A stretch of DNA of 64,000 nt, from positions 23,677,329 through 23,741,328 of the forward strand of contig NC_080059.1 of NCBI RefSeq assembly GCF_026212465.1, in the 5' to 3' direction. The position numbers and the translations under genes are program-made. Position 1 is the stretch's first letter, and every line of letters begins with the position of its first letter. This document shows, piece by piece, positions 51,001 through 62,873 of the stretch. Source of the DNA: Amaranthus tricolor (taxonomy: Eukaryota; Streptophyta; Magnoliopsida; Caryophyllales; Amaranthaceae). The notes under the pieces were generated by a model that worked only from the letters and a program-made list of their open reading frames with translations, searched no databases and had not been told where the DNA came from.

Positions 51001-51568
51001 GCATATGACTATGATTTTCAATTCAAACCACTTCAACACAATAATATATACCAAATAGCGTTGTGTGCAACGTTTCGTGCAAAACAAACCAAGTTTGAGC
51101 TACTTGTTGCGCAATAGTGCCAAAAATGCTTAAAAACATTTAAAATCGCAACTTAACAAGCAATTCTAGTATATGACTATGATTTTAAATTCTAACCACT
51201 TCAACACAATAGTATTTACCAAACAGTGTTGTGTGCCAAGTTTCGTGCAAAACAAACCAAGGTTTGAGCTACTTTATGCGCAAAAGGGCCAAAAACGCTA
51301 AAAAACCCTTAAAATCGCAACTTAACAAGTAATTTCTAGCATATGACTATGAGTTTCAATTCAAACCACTTCAACAAAATAATATATACCAAATAGCGTT
51401 GTGTGCAAAGTTTCGTGCAAAACAAACAAAGTTTGAGCTACTTGATGCGCAAAAGTGCCAAAAATACTTAAAACCCTTAAAATCGCAACTTAATACGCAA
51501 TTCTAGCATATGACTATGATTTTAAATTCTAACCACTTCAACACAATAATATATACCAAATAGTGTTG
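48077..51568. repeat. Mixed block up to the assembly gap
   Basis: The order read is F-G-A-B(H-like tail)-C-D-E-F-G-H-C-D-E-F-G-A-B-I(C tail)-D-A-B, cut by the gap in the last B. The D to A step at 51261 reads ccaaggtttgag, a mix of the D end and the A start, so it is an exchange joint. Nothing other than satellite is present. Confidence 0.7.
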
Positions 51569-51668
51569 NNNNNNNNNNNNNNNNNNNNNNNNNNNNNNNN
51601 NNNNNNNNNNNNNNNNNNNNNNNNNNNNNNNNNNNNNNNNNNNNNNNNNNNNNNNNNNNNNNNNNNNN
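51569..51668. other. Assembly gap, 100 N
   Basis: Exactly 100 N interrupt a B monomer. This length is the usual placeholder for a gap of unknown size, so the real distance between the flanks is not known and the flanks may not be neighbours at all. Confidence 0.98.
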
Positions 51669-51771
51669 ACTTAACAAGTAATTTCTAGCATATGACTTTG
51701 ATTTTAAATTCTAACCACTTCAACACAATAATATATACCAAATAGAGTTGTGTTCGCGAAAAACAAACCAA

Positions 51772-52449
51772 GTTTGAGCTACTATATGCGCAAAAGTGCC
51801 AAAAATGCTTGAAAACCCTTAAAATCGCAACTTAGCACGCAATACTAGCATATGACTATGATTTTAAAATTCTAACCACTTCAACACAATAATACATACC
51901 AAATAGTGTTGTGTGCCACGTTTCGTGAAAAACAAACCAAGTTTTGATCTACTTTATGCGCAAAAGGGCCAAAAACGCTTAAAAACCTTTAAAATCGAAA
52001 CTTAACAAGTAATTCCTAGCATATGCGTATGATTTTAAATTCTAACCACTTCAACACAATAATATATACCTAATAGTGTTGTGTGCCACATTTCGTGAAA
52101 AACAAACCAAGTTTGAGCTACTTGTTGCGCAAAAGTGCCAAAAAAGTTTTAAAAACCATTAAAATCGCAACTTAACACGAAATTCTAGTATATGACTATG
52201 ATTTTAAATTCTAACCACTTCAACACAATAATATATACCAAATAGTGTCGTGTGCCAAGTTTCGTGCAAAACAAATCAAATTGAGCTACTTTATGCGCAA
52301 AAGGGCCAAAAAACGCTTCAAAACCCTTAAAATCGCTACTTAATACGTAATTTCTAACATATGACGATGATTTTGAATTCTAAACACTTCAACAAAATAA
52401 TATATAACGACATAGTGTTATGTGCCAAGTTTCGTGCTAAACAAACCAA
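51772..52449 (+). repeat. J-K-L-M cassette, copy 1
   Basis: Four consecutive monomers, about 678 bp. J has cttgaaaaccc and cttagcacgc; K has ttttgatctac and cctagcatatgcg; L has agttttaaaaacc and acacgaaattc; M has cgctacttaatacg and acgacatagtgttatg. Here L keeps the gagcta block, and M has a shortened start. Confidence 0.75.
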
Positions 52450-53959
52450 GTTTGAGCTACTTTATGTGCAAAAGGGCCAAAACGCTAAAAAAACCCTTAA
52501 AATCGCAACTTAACAAGTAATTTCTAGTATATGACTATGATTTTCAATTCTAACCACTTCAACACAATATTATATACCAAATAGCGTTGTGTGCGAAGTT
52601 TCGCGCAAAACAAACCAAGTTTGAGCTACTTTATGCGCAAAAGTGCCAAAAATGCTTAAAAACCCTTAAAATCGCAACTTAACACGTAATTTCTAGCATA
52701 TTACTATGATTTTCAATTCAAACCACTTCAACACAATAATATATACCAAATAGCGTTGTGTGCAAAGTTTCGTGCAAAACAAACAAAGTTTGAGCCACTT
52801 GATGCGCAAAAGTGCCAAAAATACTTAAAACCCTTAAAATCGCAACTTAACACGCAATTCTAGCATATGACTATGATTTTAAATTCTAACCACTTCAACA
52901 CAATCATATATACCAAATAGTGTTGTGTGCCAAGTTCGTGAAAAACAAACCAAGTTTGAGCTACTTTATGCGCAAAATGGCCAAAAACGCTTAAAAACCG
53001 TTAAAATAGCAACATAACAAGTAATTTCTAGCATATGACTATGATTTTCAATTCAAACCACTTCAACACAATAATATATACCAAATAGCGTTGTATGCAA
53101 ATTTCGTGCAAAACACAACCAAGTTTGAGCTACTTTATGCGCAAAAGGGCCAAAAACGCTAAAAAAACCTTAAAATCGCAACTTAACAAGTAATTTCTAG
53201 TATATGACTATGATTTTCAATTCTAACCACTTCAACACAATAATATATACCAAATAGCGTTGTGTGCAAAGTTTCGCGCAAAACAAACCAAGTTTGAGCT
53301 ACTTTGTGCGCAAAAGTGCCAAAAATGCTAAAAAACCTATAAAATCGAAGCTTAACACGTAATTTTCTAGCATATTACTATGATTTTCAATTCAAACCAC
53401 TTCAACACAATAATATATACCAAATAGGGTTGTGTGCAAAGTTTCGTGCAAAACAAACCAAGTTTGAGCTACTTGTTGCGCAATAGTGCCAAAAATGCTT
53501 AAAAACATTTAAAATCGCAACTTAACAAGCAATTCTAGTATATGACTATGATTTTAAATTCTAACCACTTCAACACAATAGTATATACCAAATAGTGTTG
53601 TGTGCCAAGTTTCGTGCAAAACAAACCAAGGTTGAGCTACTTATGCGCAAAAGTGCCAAAAACGCTTCAAAACTCTTAAAATCGCAACTTAATACGTAAT
53701 TTCTTACATATGACGATGATTTTGAATTCTATCCACTTCAACAAAATAATATATACCACATAGTGTTGTGTGCCAAGTTTCGTGCAAAACAAAACAAGTT
53801 TGAGCTACTTTATGCGCAAAAGGGCCAAAAACGCTAAAAAAACCCTTAAAATCTCAACTTAACAAGTAATTTCTAGCATATGACTATGATTTTAAATTCT
53901 AACCACTTCAACACAATAATATATACCAAATAGAGTTGTGTTCGCGCAAAACAAACCAA

Positions 53960-54634
53960 GTTTGAGCTACTATATGCGCAAAAGTGCCAAAAATGCTTGA
54001 AAACCCTTAAAATCGCAACTTAGCACGCAATTCTAGCATATGACTATGATTTTAAAATTCTAACCACTTCAACACAATAATACATACCACATAGTGTTGT
54101 GTGCCACGTTTCGTGAAAAACAAACCAAGTTTGATCTACTTTATGCGCAAAAGGGCCAAAAACGCTTAAAAACCCTTAAAATCGCAACTTAACAAGTAAT
54201 TCCTAGCATATGCGTATGATTTTAAATTCTAACCACTTCAACACACTAATATATACCAAATAGTGTTGTGTGCCACGTTTCGTGAAAAACAAACCAAGTT
54301 TGAGCTACTTGTTGCGCAAAAGTGCCAAAAAGTTTTAAAAACCCTTAAAATCGCAACTTAACACGAAATTCTAGAATATGACTATTATTTTAAATTCTAA
54401 CCACTTCAACACAATAATATATACCAAATAGTGTCGTGTGCCAAGTTTCGTGCAAAACAAACCAAATTTGAGCTACATTATGCGCAAAAGGGCCAAAAAC
54501 GCTTCAAAACCCTTAAAATCGCTACTTAATACGTAATTTCTAACATATGACGATGATTTTGAATTCTAAACACTTCAACAAAATAATATATACGACATAG
54601 TGTTATGTGCCAAGTTTCGTGCTAAACAAACCAA
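53960..54634 (+). repeat. J-K-L-M cassette, copy 2
   Basis: About 675 bp with the same four monomers. L still has the full gtttgagctacttg start. M starts with gagctacattatg, unlike the other copies. Confidence 0.75.
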
Positions 54635-55981
54635 GTTTGAGCTACTTTATGCGCAAAAGGGCCAAAAACGCTAAAACACCTTTAAAATCGCAACATAACA
54701 AGTAATTTCTAGTACATGACTATGATTTTCAATTCTAACGACTTCAAACACAATTAATATATACCAAATAGCGTTGTGTGCAAAGTTCGCCGCAAAACAA
54801 ACCAAGTTTGAGCTACTTGTTGCGCAATAGTGCCAAAAATGTTAAAAAACATTTAAAATCGCAACTTAACAAGCAATTCTAGTATATGACTATGATTTTA
54901 AATTCTAAACCACTTCAACACAATAATATATACCAAATAGTGTTGTGTGCCAAGTTTCGTGCAAACAAACCAAGGTTGAGCTACTTTATGCGCAAAAGTG
55001 CCAAAAACGCTTCAAAACTCTTAAAATCACAACTTAATACGTAATTTCTTACATATGACGATGATTTTGAATTCTAACCATTTCAACAAAATAATATATA
55101 CCACATAGTGTTGTGTGCCAAGTTTCGTGCTAAACAAACCAAGTTTGAGCTACTTTATGCGCAAAAGGGCCAAAAACGCTAAAAACCTATAAAATCGCAA
55201 CTTAACACGCAATTCTAGCATATGAAAATGATTTTAAATTCTAACCACTTAAACACAATAATATATACCAAATAGTGTTGTGTGCAAGTTTCGTGCAAAA
55301 CAAACCAAGTTTGAGCTACTTATACGCAAAAGGGGCCAAAAACGCTTAAAAAACCCTTAAAATCGCAACTTAACAAGTAATTTCTAGCATATGACTATGA
55401 GTTTCAATTCAAACCACTTCAACAAAATAATATATACCAAATAGCGTTGTGTGCAAAGTTTCGTGCAAAACAAACAATGTTTGAGCTACTTGATGCGCAA
55501 AAGTGCCAAAAATACTTGAAACCCTTAAAATCGCAACTTAACACGCAATTCTAGCATATGACTATGATTTTAAATTCTAACCACTTCAACACAATAATAT
55601 ATACCAAATAGTGTTGTGTGCCAAGTTTCGTGATAAACAAACCAAGTTTGAGCTACTTTATGCGCAAAAGGGCCAAAAACTCTTAAAAACCGTTAAAATC
55701 GCAACATAACAAGTAATTTCTAGCATATGACTATGATTTTCAATTCAAACCACTTCAACACAATAATATATACCAAATAGCGTTGTGTGCAAATTTCGTG
55801 CAAAACAAACCAAGTTTGAGCTACTTTATGCGCAAAAGGGCCAAATACGCTAAAAAACCCTTAAAATCGCAACTTAACAAGTAATTTCTAGTATATGACT
55901 ATGATTTTCAATTCTAACCACTTCAACACAATAATATATACCAAATAGCGTTGTGTACAAGTTTCGCGCAAAACAAACCAA

Positions 55982-56649
55982 GTTTGAGCTACTATATGCG
56001 CAAAAGTGCCAAAAATGCTTGAAAACCCTTAAAATCGCAACTTAGCACGCAATTCTAGCATATGACTATGATTTTAAATTCTAACCACTTCAACACAATA
56101 ATACATACCAAATAGTGTTGTGTGCCACGTTTCGTGAAAAACAAACCAAGTTTGATCTACATTATGCGCAAAAGGGCCAAAAACGCTTAAAAATCCTTAA
56201 AATCGCAACTTAACAAGTAATTCCTAGCATATGCGTATGATTTTAAATTCTAACCATTTCAACACAATAATATATACCAAATAGTGTTGTGTGCCACGTT
56301 TCGTGAAAAATAAACCAAGTTTCTTGTTGCGCAAAAGTGCCAAAAAGTTTTAAAAACCCTTAAAATCGCAACTTAACACGAAATTCTAGTATATGACTAT
56401 GATTTTAAATTCTAACCACTTCAACACAATACTATATACCAAATAGTGTCGTGTGCCAAGTTTCGTGCAAAACAAACCAAATTTGAGCTACTTTATGCGC
56501 AAAAGGGCCAAAAACGCTTCAAAACCCTTAAAATCGCTACTTAATACGTAATTTCTAACATATGACGATGATTTTGAATTCTAAACACTTCAACAAAATA
56601 ATATATACGACATAGTGTTATGTGCCAAGTTTCGTGCTAAACAAACCAA
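55982..56649 (+). repeat. J-K-L-M cassette, copy 3
   Basis: About 668 bp. L starts gtttcttgttgcgc (about 56319), having lost the six bases gagcta. K starts tttgatctacattatg. Copies 3-5 share these changes. Confidence 0.75.
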
Positions 56650-58842
56650 GTTTGAGCTACTTTATGCGCAAAAGGGCCAAAAACGCTAAAAAAACCCTTA
56701 AAATCGCAACATAACAAGTAATTTCTAGTATATGACTATGATTTTCAATTCTAACCACTTCAACACAATAATATATGCCAAATAGAGTTGTGTGCAAATT
56801 TTCGCGCAAAACAAACCAAGTTTGAGCTACTTGTTGCGCAATAGTGCCAAAAATGCTTAAAAACATTTAAAATCGCAACTTAACAAGTAATTTCTAGCAT
56901 ATGACTATGAGTTTCAATTCAAACCACTTCAACAAAATAATATATACCAAATAGCGTTGTGTGCAAAGTTTCGTGCAAAACAAACAATGTTTGAGCTACT
57001 TGATGCGCAAAAGTGCCAAAAATACTTGAAACCCTTAAAATCGCAACTTAACACGCAATTCTAGCATATGACTATGATTTTAAATTCTAACCACTTCAAC
57101 ACAATAATATATACCAAATAGTGTTGTGTGCCAAGTTTCGTGATAAACAAACCAAGTTTGAGCTACTTTATGCGCAAAAGGGCCAAAAACTCTTAAAAAC
57201 CGTTAAAATCGCAACATAACAAGTAATTTCTAGCATATGACTATGATTTTCAATTCAAACCACTTCAACACAATAATATATACCAAATAGCGTTGTGTGC
57301 AAATTTCGTGCAAAACAAACCAAGTTTGAGCTACTTTATGCGCAAAAAGGGCCAAAAACGCTAAAAAACCCTTAAAATCGCAACTTAACAAGTAATTTCT
57401 AGTATATGACTATGATTTTCAATTCTAACCACTTCAACACAATAATATATACCAAATAGCGTTGTGTGCAAGTTTCGCGCAAAACAAACCAAGTTTGAGC
57501 TACTATATGCGCAAAAGTGCCAAAAATGCTTGAAAACCCTTAAAATCGCAACTTAGCACGCAATTCTAGCATATGACTATGATTTTAAATTCTAACCACT
57601 TCAACACAATAATACATACCAAATAGTGTTGTGTGCCACGTTTCGTGCAAAACAAACCAAGGTTGAGCTACTTTATGCGCAAAAGTGCCAAAAACGCTTC
57701 AAAACCCGTAAAATCGCAACTTAATACGTAATTTCTTACATATGACGATGATTTTGAATTCTAACCACTTCAACAAAATAATATATACCACATAGTGTTG
57801 TGTGCCAAGTTTCGTGCTAAACAAACCAATTTTGAGCTACTTTATGCGCAAAAGGGCCAAAAACGCTAAAAAACACTTAAAATTGCAACTTAACAAGTAA
57901 TTTCTAGCATATGACTATGATTTTCAATTCTAACCACTTCAACACAATAATATATACCAAATAGCGTTGTGTGCAAAGTTTCGCGCAAAACAAACCAAGT
58001 TTGAGCTACTTTATGCGCAAAAGTGCCAAAAATGCTTAAAAACCTTTAAAATCGCTACTTAACACGCAATTCTAGCATATGAAAATGATTTTAAATTCTA
58101 ACCACTTAAACACAATAATATATACCAAATAGTGTTGTGTGCAAGTTTCGTGCAAAACAAACCAAGTTTGAGCTACTTTATACGCAAAAGGGGCCAAAAA
58201 CGCTAAAAAACCCTGAAAATCGCAACTTAACAAGTAATTTCTAGCATATGACTATGAGTTTCAATTCAAACCACTTCAACAAAATAATATATACCAAATA
58301 GCGTTGTGTGCAAAGTTTCGTGCAAAACAAACAATGTTTGAGCTACTTGATGCGCAAAAGTGCCAAAAATACTTAAAACCCTTAAAATCGCAACTTAACA
58401 CGCAATTCTAGCATATGACTATGATTTTAAATTCTAACCACTTCAACACAATAATATATACCAAATAGTGTTGTGTGCCAAGTTTCGTGATAAACAAACC
58501 AAGTTTGAGAGCTACTTTATGCGCAAAAGGGCCAAAAACTCTTAAAAACCGTTAAAATCGCAACATAACAAGTAATTTCTAGCATATGACTATGATTTTC
58601 AATTCAAACCACTTCAACACAATAATATATACCAAATAGCGTTGTGGTGCAAATTTCGTGCAAAACAAACAAAGTTTGAGCTACTTTATGCGCAAAAGGG
58701 GCCAAATACGCTAAAAAACCCTTAAAATCGCAACTTAACAAGTAATTTCTAGTATATGACTATGATTTTCAATTCTAACCACTTCAACACAATAATATAT
58801 ACCAAATAGCGTTGTGTGCAAGTTTCGCGCAAAACAAACCAA

Positions 58843-59513
58843 GTTTGAGCTACTATATGCGCAATAGTGCCAAAAATGCTTGAAAACCCTTAAAATCGCA
58901 ACTTAGCACGCAATTCTAGCATATGACTATGATTTTAAATTCTAACCACTTCAACACAATAATACATACCAAATAGTGTTGTGTGCCACGTTTCGTGAAA
59001 AACAAACCAAGTTTGATCTACATTATGCGCAAAAGGGCCAAAAAACGCTTAAAAATCCTTAAAATCGCAACTTAACAAGTAATTCCTAGCATATGCGTAT
59101 GATTTTAAATTCTAACCATTTCAACACAATAATATATACCAAATAGTGTTGTGTGCCACGTTTCGTGAAAAACAAACCAAGTTTCTTGTTGCGCAAAAGT
59201 GCCAAAAAGTTTTAAAAAACCCTTAAAATCGCAACTTAACACGAAATTCTAGTATATGACTATGATTTTAAATTCTAACCACTTCAACACAATACTATAT
59301 ACCAAATAGTGTCGTGTGCCAAGTTTCGTGCAAAACCAAACCAAATTTGAGCTACTTTATGCGCAAAAGGGCCAAAAACGCTTCAAAACCCTTAAAATCG
59401 CTACTTAATACGTAATTTCTAACATATGACGATGATTTTGAATTCTAAACACTTCAACAAAATAATATATACGACATAGTGTTATGTGCCAAGTTTCGTG
59501 CTAAACAAACCAA
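58843..59513 (+). repeat. J-K-L-M cassette, copy 4
   Basis: About 671 bp. It has the same 6-bp deletion in L as copies 3 and 5 and the same catttcaaca change in K. The flanks match those of copy 3 for well over a kilobase. Confidence 0.75.
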
Positions 59514-61194
59514 GTTTGAGCTACTTTATGCGCAAAAGGGCCAAAAACGCTAAAAAAACCCTTAAAATCGCAACATAACAAGTAATTTCTAGTATATGAC
59601 TATGATTTTCAATTCTAACCACTTCAACACAATAATATATGCCAAATAGAGTTGTGTGCAAAGTTTCGCGCAAAACAAACCAAGTTTGAGCTACTTGTTG
59701 CGCAATAGTGCCAAAAATGCTTAAAAACATTTAAAATCGCAACTTAACAAGCAAGTCTAGTATATGACTATGATTTTAATTTCTAACCACTTCAACACAA
59801 TAATATATACCAAATAGTGTTGTGTGCCAAGTTTCGTGCAAAACAAACCAAGGTTGAGCTACTTTATGCGCAAAAGTGCCAAAAACGCTTCAAAACCCGT
59901 AAAATCGCAACTTAATACGTAATTTCTTACATATGACGATGATTTTGAATTCTAACCACTTCAACAAAATAATATATACCACATAGTGTTGTGTGCCAAG
60001 TTTCGTGCTAAACAAACCAAGTTTGAGCTACTTTATGCGCAAAAGGGCCAAAAACGCTAAAAAACCCTTAAAATCGCAACTTAACAAGTAATTTCTAGCA
60101 TATGACTATGATTTTCAATTCTAACCACTTCAACACAATAATATATACCAAATAGAGTTGTGTTCGCGCAAAACAAACCAAGTTTGAGCTACTATATGCG
60201 CAAAAGTGCCAAAAATGCTTAAAAAACCGTTAAAATCGCAACATAACAAGTAATTTCTAGCATATGACTATGATTTTCAATTCAAACCACTTCAACACAA
60301 TAATATATACCAAATAGCGTTGTGTGCAAATTTCGTGCAAAACAAACCAAGTTTGAGCTACTTTATGCGCAAAAGGGCCAAAAACGCTAAAAAAACCCTT
60401 AAAATCGCAACTTAACAAGTAATTTCTAGCATATGACTATGAGTTTCAATTCAAACCACTTCAACAAAATAATATATACCAAATAGCGTTGTGTGTAAAG
60501 TTTCGTGCAAAACAAACAAAGTTTGAGCTACTTGATGCGCAAAAGTGCCAAAAATACTTAAAACCCTTAAAATCGCAACTTAACACGCAATTCTAGCATA
60601 TGACTATGATTTTAAATTCTAACCACTTCAAACACAATAATATATACCAAATAGTGTTGTGTGCCAAGTTTCGTGAAAAACAAACCAAGTTTGAGCTACT
60701 TTATGCACAAAAGGGCCAAAAACTCTTAAAAACCGTTAAAATCGCAACATAACAAGTAATTTCTAGCATATGACTGTGATTTACAATTCAAACCACTTCA
60801 ACACAATAATATATACCAAATAGTGTTGTGTGCCAAGTTTCGTGCAAAACAAACCAAGGTTGAGCTACTTTATGCGCAAAAGTGCCAAAAACGCTTCATA
60901 ACCCGTAAAATCGCAACTTAATACGTAATTTCTTACATATGACGATGATTTTGAATTCTAACCACTTCAACAAAATAATATATACCACATAGTGTTGTGT
61001 GCCAAGTTTCGTGCTAAACAAACCAAGTTTGAGCTACTTTATGCGCAAAAGGGCCAAAAACGCTAAAAAACCCTTAAAATCGCAACTTAACAAGTAATTT
61101 CTAGCATATGACTATGATTTTCAATTCTAACCACTTCAACACAATAATATATACCAAATAGCGTTGTGTGCAAGTTTCGCGCAAAACAAACCAA

Positions 61195-61861
61195 GTTTGA
61201 GCTACTATATGCGCAAAAGTGCCAAAAATGCTTGAAAACCCTTAAAATCGCAACTTAGCACGCAATTCTAGCATATGACTATGATTTTAAATTCTAACCA
61301 CTTCAACACAATAATACATACCAAATAGTGTTGTGTGCCACGTTTCGTGAAAAAAAACCAAGTTTGATCTACATTATGCGCAAAAGGGCCAAAAACGCTT
61401 AAAAATCCTTAAAATCGCAACTTAACAAGTAATTCCTAGCATATGCGTATGATTTTAAATTCTAACCATTTCAACACAATAATATATACCAAATAGTGTT
61501 GTGTGCCACGTTTCGTGAAAAACAAACCAAGTTTCTTGTTGCGCAAAAGTGCCAAAAAGTTTTAAAATCCCTTAAAATCGCAACTTAACACGAAATTCTA
61601 GTATATGACTATGATTTTAAATTCTAACCACTTCAACACAATACTATATACCAAATAGTGTCGTGTGCCAAGTTTCGTGCAAAACAAACCAAATTTGAGC
61701 TACTTTATGCGCAAAAGGGCCAAAAACGCTTCAAAACCCTTAAAATCGCTACTTAATACGTAATTTCTAACATATGACGATGATTTTGAATTCTAAACAC
61801 TTCAACAAAATAATATATACGACATAGTGTTATGTGCCAAGTTTCGTGCTAAACAAACCAA
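61195..61861 (+). repeat. J-K-L-M cassette, copy 5
   Basis: About 667 bp. It carries the 6-bp L deletion. It is followed by an H-like monomer with the private marks aaaggggcc and tatatatctatg. Confidence 0.75.
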
Positions 61862-62873
61862 GTTTGAGCTACTTTATGCGCAAAGGGGCCAAAAACGCTA
61901 AAAAACCCTTAAAATCGCAAGTTAACAAGTAATTTCTAGTATATATCTATGATTTTCAATTCTAACCACTTCAACACAATAATATATACCAAATAGCGTT
62001 GTGTGCAAAGTTTCGCGCAAAACAAACCAAGTTTGAGCTACTTTATGCGCAAAAGTGCCAAAAATGCTTAAAAACCCTTAAAATCGCAACTTAACACGCA
62101 ATTCTAGCATATGAATATGATTTTAAATTCTAACCACTTCAACACAATAATATATACCAAATAGTGTTGTGTGCCACGTTTCGTGAAAAACAAACCAAGT
62201 TTGAGCTACTTTATGCGCAAAAGGGCCAAAAACGCTTCAAAACCCTTAAAATCGCAACTTAATACGTACTTTCTAACATATGACGATGATTTTGAATTCT
62301 AAACACTTCAACAAAATAATATATACGACATAGTGTTATGTGCCAAGTTTCGTGCTAAACAAACCAAGTTTGAGCTACTTTATGCGCAAAGGGGCCAAAA
62401 ACGCTAAAAAAACCCTTAAAATCGCAAGTTAACAAGTAATTTCTAGTATATATCTATGATTTTCAATTCTAACCACTTCAACACAATAATATATACCAAA
62501 TAGCGTTGTATGCGAAGTTTCGCGCAAAACAAACCAAGTTTGAGCTACTTTATGCGCAAAAGTGCCAAAAATGCTTAAAAACTCTTAAAATCGCAACTTA
62601 ACACGTAATTTATAGCATATTACTATGATTTTCAATTCAAACCACTTCAACACAATAATATATACCAAATAGCGTTGTGTGCAAAGTTTCGTGCAAAACA
62701 AACCAAGTTTGAGCTACTTGTTGCGCAATAGTGCCAAAAATGCTTAAAAACATTTAAAAGCGCAACTTAACAAGCAATTCTAGTATATGACTATGATTTT
62801 AAATTCTAACCACTTCAACACAATAATATATACCAAATAGTGTTGTGTGCCAAGTTTCGTGCAAAACAAACCA
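61862..62873. repeat. Local trimer duplication
   Basis: The H-like monomer with aaaggggcc, gcaagttaac and tatatatctatg occurs at 61862 and again at 62368, about 506 bp or three monomers apart, with an M-like monomer before the second. The downstream part of the second copy (C-like, then D) is not the same as the first, so only part of the unit was duplicated or later converted. Confidence 0.65.

Noticed and set aside
56657..59730. 69-residue minus-strand frames at 56657 and 59521
   Set aside because: They sit in the same position of two copies of a 17-monomer satellite segment; not genes.
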